From the NCBI GenBank assembly GCA_003131985.1, contig PKWH01000052.1:12357-19906 (forward strand): DNA of 7,550 nucleotides. The letters run 5' to 3'. The notes under the pieces were generated by a model. It saw only the letters and a program-made list of their open reading frames with translations, did no database searches and was not told the origin of the DNA. The position numbers and the translations under genes are program-made. The number at the start of each line of letters is the position of its first letter. Position 1 is the first letter of the stretch. The DNA is from Acidobacteriota bacterium. GTDB lineage: Bacteria > Acidobacteriota > Terriglobia > Acidiferrales > UBA7541. Positions 5,791-7,550 of the stretch are shown in pieces.

Positions 5791-5820
5791 AGAATAGCAC
5801 CGCGCTCATCGCGCGCGCAA
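5791..5820 (-). promoter_or_regulatory. Candidate promoter of tRNA-Gly
   Basis: On the - strand, TTGCGC (5815-5820) and TATTCT (5791-5796) are separated by 18 bases. Transcription would start roughly 10-15 bases before the mature tRNA 5' end. The match to sigma-70 consensus is moderate and the position is right for a tRNA promoter. Confidence 0.4.
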
Positions 5821-5876
5821 GCAGAGCGCACCACAATCACACCCGTCTTTGCGTTATGCGAGTCGATTTTCTTTCG

Positions 5877-5904
5877 GTTGGATATCTACAGTTGGATATT
5901 TAGA
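5877..5904. repeat. Two tandem 14-base units
   Basis: GTTGGATATCTACA is followed directly by GTTGGATATTTAGA (12 of 14 identical), in the spacer between the tRNA and the secreted-protein gene. It is too short to assign a role. Confidence 0.45.
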
Positions 5905-5918
5905 AGAGACGCAGACAT

Positions 5919-5949
5919 AAAAAGGGAGGCCTTCCGCTTCCTGGCCGCC
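5919..5949 (-). terminator. Probable intrinsic terminator of the small secreted-protein gene
   Basis: On the - strand, GGCGGCC (5943-5949) and GGCCTCC (5925-5931) pair over 7 positions with one mismatch around an 11-base loop. One further C and then five T (5919-5923) follow. It lies about 80 bases past the stop at 6032, in the correct orientation, before the tRNA promoter. Confidence 0.5.
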
Positions 5950-6009
5950 GGAGCCACGCGAGGGCTCCAGCGGATGCCACTGGGTACGTATGTTCGAGAA
6001 CCGGGTTAC

Positions 6010-6029
6010 CAACCAGGGGATCCTGGTTG
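6010..6029. other. Perfect 8-bp hairpin directly after the secreted-protein stop
   Basis: CAACCAGG (6010-6017), loop GGAT and CCTGGTTG (6022-6029) form a strong stem-loop two bases beyond the TAA of the - strand gene. On the + strand it is followed by CTTTACTTTTT, so it could stop + strand read-through. On the - strand it has no T run and may instead protect the mRNA 3' end. Confidence 0.5.
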
Positions 6030-6031
6030 CT

Positions 6032-6430
6032 TTACTTTTTGCCACCGGTTGCATGACCACGACCATCGCGCTCTTCGTTGCCTTTGAAGTGCGCAGCATC
6101 GACACGCTTTGAGGGCTCGGCTTTCTCGCCACGGTTCGGCATTGGGCCCTTGTAGCCGTGCTCCGGATGGAAGCGGTTGTTCACGTTGCCACGGAAGTTG
6201 TCTGAGCCGTGGAACCACGGTCCCGCGCCAACAAATACGCCACCTGTAAACCATTCTGGCCCGTAGTAGCCGCTGGGAGCGCAGCCGTACGGAGCAGCGT
6301 CATAGTAACCGTAGGGACATTCGGGTTCTACTCCGACGCTGACGGCCACTTGCGCCGACGCTTTGGGAGCGGTTACCGTGAAGCAGAAGGCGGCAAGAGC
6401 AGCTACTACCACTAATCTAAGTCCGCGCAT
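6032..6430 (-). CDS. Small secreted Gly/Tyr-rich protein of unknown function
   Basis: The 132-residue product begins MRGLRLVVVAALAAFCFTVT and has a clear signal peptide with a likely cleavage after ASA (residues 24-26). The mature part holds CPYGYYDAAPYGCAPSGYYG (38-57) with two cysteines (38 and 50) that could form a disulphide, then PEWFTGGVFVGAGPWFHG and a charged, His/Gly/Lys-rich tail ending HATGGKK. I recognise this PYGYYD...APYGYYGPEWF...GAGPWFHG pattern from small exported hypothetical proteins in Acidobacteriota and Proteobacteria; no function is established to my knowledge. The start at 6430 is chosen over the upstream in-frame ATG at 6517 because GAGGTGA lies 5 bases before it and the signal peptide begins there. 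It probably acts in the periplasm or outside the cell. It is a single-gene unit with its own likely terminator. Confidence 0.8.
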   Translation of the reverse strand: MRGLRLVVVAALAAFCFTVTAPKASAQVAVSVGVEPECPYGYYDAAPYGCAPSGYYGPEWFTGGVFVGAGPWFHGSDNFRGNVNNRFHPEHGYKGPMPNRGEKAEPSKRVDAAHFKGNEERDGRGHATGGKK

Positions 6431-6696
6431 AAAATTCACCTCGCTATCGAAAGTTGAGAAGTTGAGATTTTTCCCACCGCTCATCCTAGAGCGATTCGCA
6501 TTCCCGCGTCTGTGCAATAGGACACACTTCCTCCGATTAAAAACAAGTCGAAACCCTGACTGATCTCGTGTGGACCGCTCAATTATTTGTCCCGTTGAGA
6601 CATTCTAGTAGTTCATCGGACGCGAGCGACCGTGCTAGAGTTAGCCGCTCGCGAGGGCGTAGCAGCGCGAGAGCACGACGGAAGGCGGGAGGGGAA
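6431..6696. promoter_or_regulatory. Divergent intergenic region between the secreted-protein gene and ubiD
   Basis: Both flanking genes must be transcribed outward from here. The leader of the - strand gene contains two tandem CTCAACTT units (6451-6466 on the + strand). The stretch 6530-6610 is comparatively AT-rich and the likeliest promoter site, but I found no pair of -35/-10 boxes good enough to name. The ubiD side contains a long hairpin (6621-6653). Confidence 0.4.
6621..6653 (+). other. Bulged 12-bp hairpin in the ubiD leader
   Basis: CGCGAGCG (6621-6628) pairs with CGCTCGCG (6646-6653). Inside, GCTA (6634-6637) pairs with TAGC (6642-6645) around a GAGT loop, leaving ACCGT (6629-6633) as a bulge. 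No T run follows on either strand, so it is not a standard terminator. It would sit in the 5' untranslated region of ubiD, 43 bases before the start. Confidence 0.45.
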
Positions 6697-7550
6697 GTGG
6701 CGTACAGAGATTTAAGAGACTTTGTCAGGACGCTCGAGAAGAAGGGTGAGCTGGAGAAGATTTCGGCGGAGGTGGATCCCGTCCTGGAGATTACGGAGAT
6801 TACTGACCGGGTGGTGAAGGCGGGGGGGCCGGCGCTGCTGTTTGAGCGGGCGAAAGGGTCGAAGGTGCCGGCGGTGACGAATCTCTTGGGGAGCGAGCGG
6901 CGGATGTGTCTGGCGCTGGAAGCGGATTCTTTGGACGAAGTGGCTGAGCGGGTGCATTCGTTTTTGGATGTGAAGTCGCCGCAGGGAATTTTGGAGAAAG
7001 TGAAGATGCTGCCGAAGCTGGCGGAGATTGGGTCGTTTTTTCCGAAGTCGGTGCGCAGCGGCGCTTGCCAGGAAGAGGTACGCACGGAAAACTTTTCGCT
7101 CGATTATTTTCCGATACTGAAATGCTGGCCGCAGGACGGCGGACGATACATCACGTGGCCGATGGTGATCACGAAGAATCCGGAGACGGGCAAGCGCAAC
7201 GTGGGCTGCTATCGCATGCAGGTATATGACGAGCGCACCACTGGAATGCACTGGCAGACGCAGAAGCACGGAGCGGAACATTTCCGCAGCGCGCGGGCGA
7301 AGAATCCGAAGGGGAAGATTGAAGTAGCTGTGGCGATTGGCGCTGATCCCGCGACGGCGCTGTCTGGAATTTTGCCCGTGCCTCCGGATATGGACGAATT
7401 TCTCTTTTCCGGCTTCTTGCGAAGAGATCCGGTGGAGCTCGTGGCGTGCAAAACGGTGGAGCTGGAAGTTCCGGCGAACGCGGAAATTGTTCTGGAAGGG
7501 TATGTGAACCTGGGCGAGATGCGGACGGAAGGGCCGTTCGGCGATCACAC
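6697..7550 (+). CDS. ubiD: UbiD-family prenylated-FMN decarboxylase, N-terminal part (3' end outside window)
   Basis: UbiD-family enzymes are reversible (de)carboxylases that use prenylated FMN and Mn/K ions; classic members decarboxylate 4-hydroxy-3-polyprenylbenzoate in ubiquinone synthesis, and others act in menaquinone or aromatic metabolism. The 284 codons present start AYRDLRDFVRTLEKKGEL and continue with DPVLEITEITDRV, GGPALLFE, GGRYITWPMV, KRNVGCYRMQ, QKHGAEHF, AIGADPAT and EIVLEGYV, ending at EGPFGDH. Asn168, His191 and Glu234 match the metal/cofactor ligands of the family. Arg173, Glu278 and Asp283 match the catalytic Arg-Glu-Glu/Asp set; Asp in the last place is also seen in E. coli UbiD. 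The GTG start at 6697 follows GGAGG by 4 bases. Members usually have about 490 or more residues, so roughly 40 percent is outside. The substrate cannot be told from this part, and the symbol names the family. No ubiX-type flavin prenyltransferase gene is visible here. Confidence 0.93.
   Translation, partial: MAYRDLRDFVRTLEKKGELEKISAEVDPVLEITEITDRVVKAGGPALLFERAKGSKVPAVTNLLGSERRMCLALEADSLDEVAERVHSFLDVKSPQGILEKVKMLPKLAEIGSFFPKSVRSGACQEEVRTENFSLDYFPILKCWPQDGGRYITWPMVITKNPETGKRNVGCYRMQVYDERTTGMHWQTQKHGAEHFRSARAKNPKGKIEVAVAIGADPATALSGILPVPPDMDEFLFSGFLRRDPVELVACKTVELEVPANAEIVLEGYVNLGEMRTEGPFGDH

Noticed and set aside
5635..6087. + strand open frame of 150 codons over the tRNA
   Set aside because: Its most recognisable part (KGIEPSPIAWEAIVLPLNYS) is the well-known mistranslation of tRNA-Gly; the rest is unstructured intergenic sequence.
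6431..6517. Upstream in-frame ATG giving a 29-residue extension of the secreted protein
   Set aside because: The extension is polar and would bury the signal peptide, while a strong SD (GAGGTGA) sits directly before the ATG at 6430.
5773..6700. Replication origin at the GC-skew change
   Set aside because: I found no good DnaA box (TTATCCACA or its complement), no AT-rich unwinding region and no dnaA, dnaN or gidA-type neighbour, so only the composition change is reported.

Overview
This window most likely comes from a Gram-negative (diderm) bacterium that makes lipopolysaccharide, because it carries three consecutive genes for the LPS sugar Kdo. The GC-rich coding sequence, the pyrG-kdsA-kdsD-kdsC order, a REP-associated transposase and two families of short dispersed repeats fit Acidobacteriota best. 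That placement is an inference from style and gene order, not a proof.

Layout. 1-1107 is the 3' two thirds of pyrG (CTP synthase). 1108-3182 is an accessory stretch on the opposite strand. It holds a REP-associated tyrosine transposase (RAYT, 1188-1817) with REP-like GTAG hairpins on both sides and inside the gene, a DinB/DUF1572-type protein (1921-2478), and about 700 bases without a credible gene. 3183-5668 is the Kdo operon kdsA-kdsD-kdsC on the + strand. The kdsA/kdsD junction overlaps by ATGA. The kdsD/kdsC junction contains a duplicated copy of the kdsC 5' end plus a repeat insertion. 5699-5772 is tRNA-Gly(CCC) on the - strand. 6032-6430 (-) encodes a small secreted Gly/Tyr-rich protein with a likely terminator behind it. 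6697 to the window end is the first 284 codons of a UbiD-family decarboxylase on the + strand.

How the genes work together. KdsD makes D-arabinose 5-phosphate, KdsA condenses it with phosphoenolpyruvate to Kdo-8-phosphate, and KdsC removes the phosphate. PyrG makes CTP, which is needed later to activate Kdo as CMP-Kdo, so the pyrG-kds neighbourhood makes metabolic sense and is seen in other phyla. Here that neighbourhood is split by the RAYT/DinB stretch.

I found no new defence or other novel multi-gene system. The observations most worth following up are the rebuilt start of kdsC (an extra 39-codon reading frame ending in an ATGA overlap), the RAYT gene whose own linker is partly encoded by copies of its presumed REP substrate, and a reversal of strand composition (C-rich to G-rich on the + strand) between about 5.7 and 6.6 kb that is independent of gene direction.
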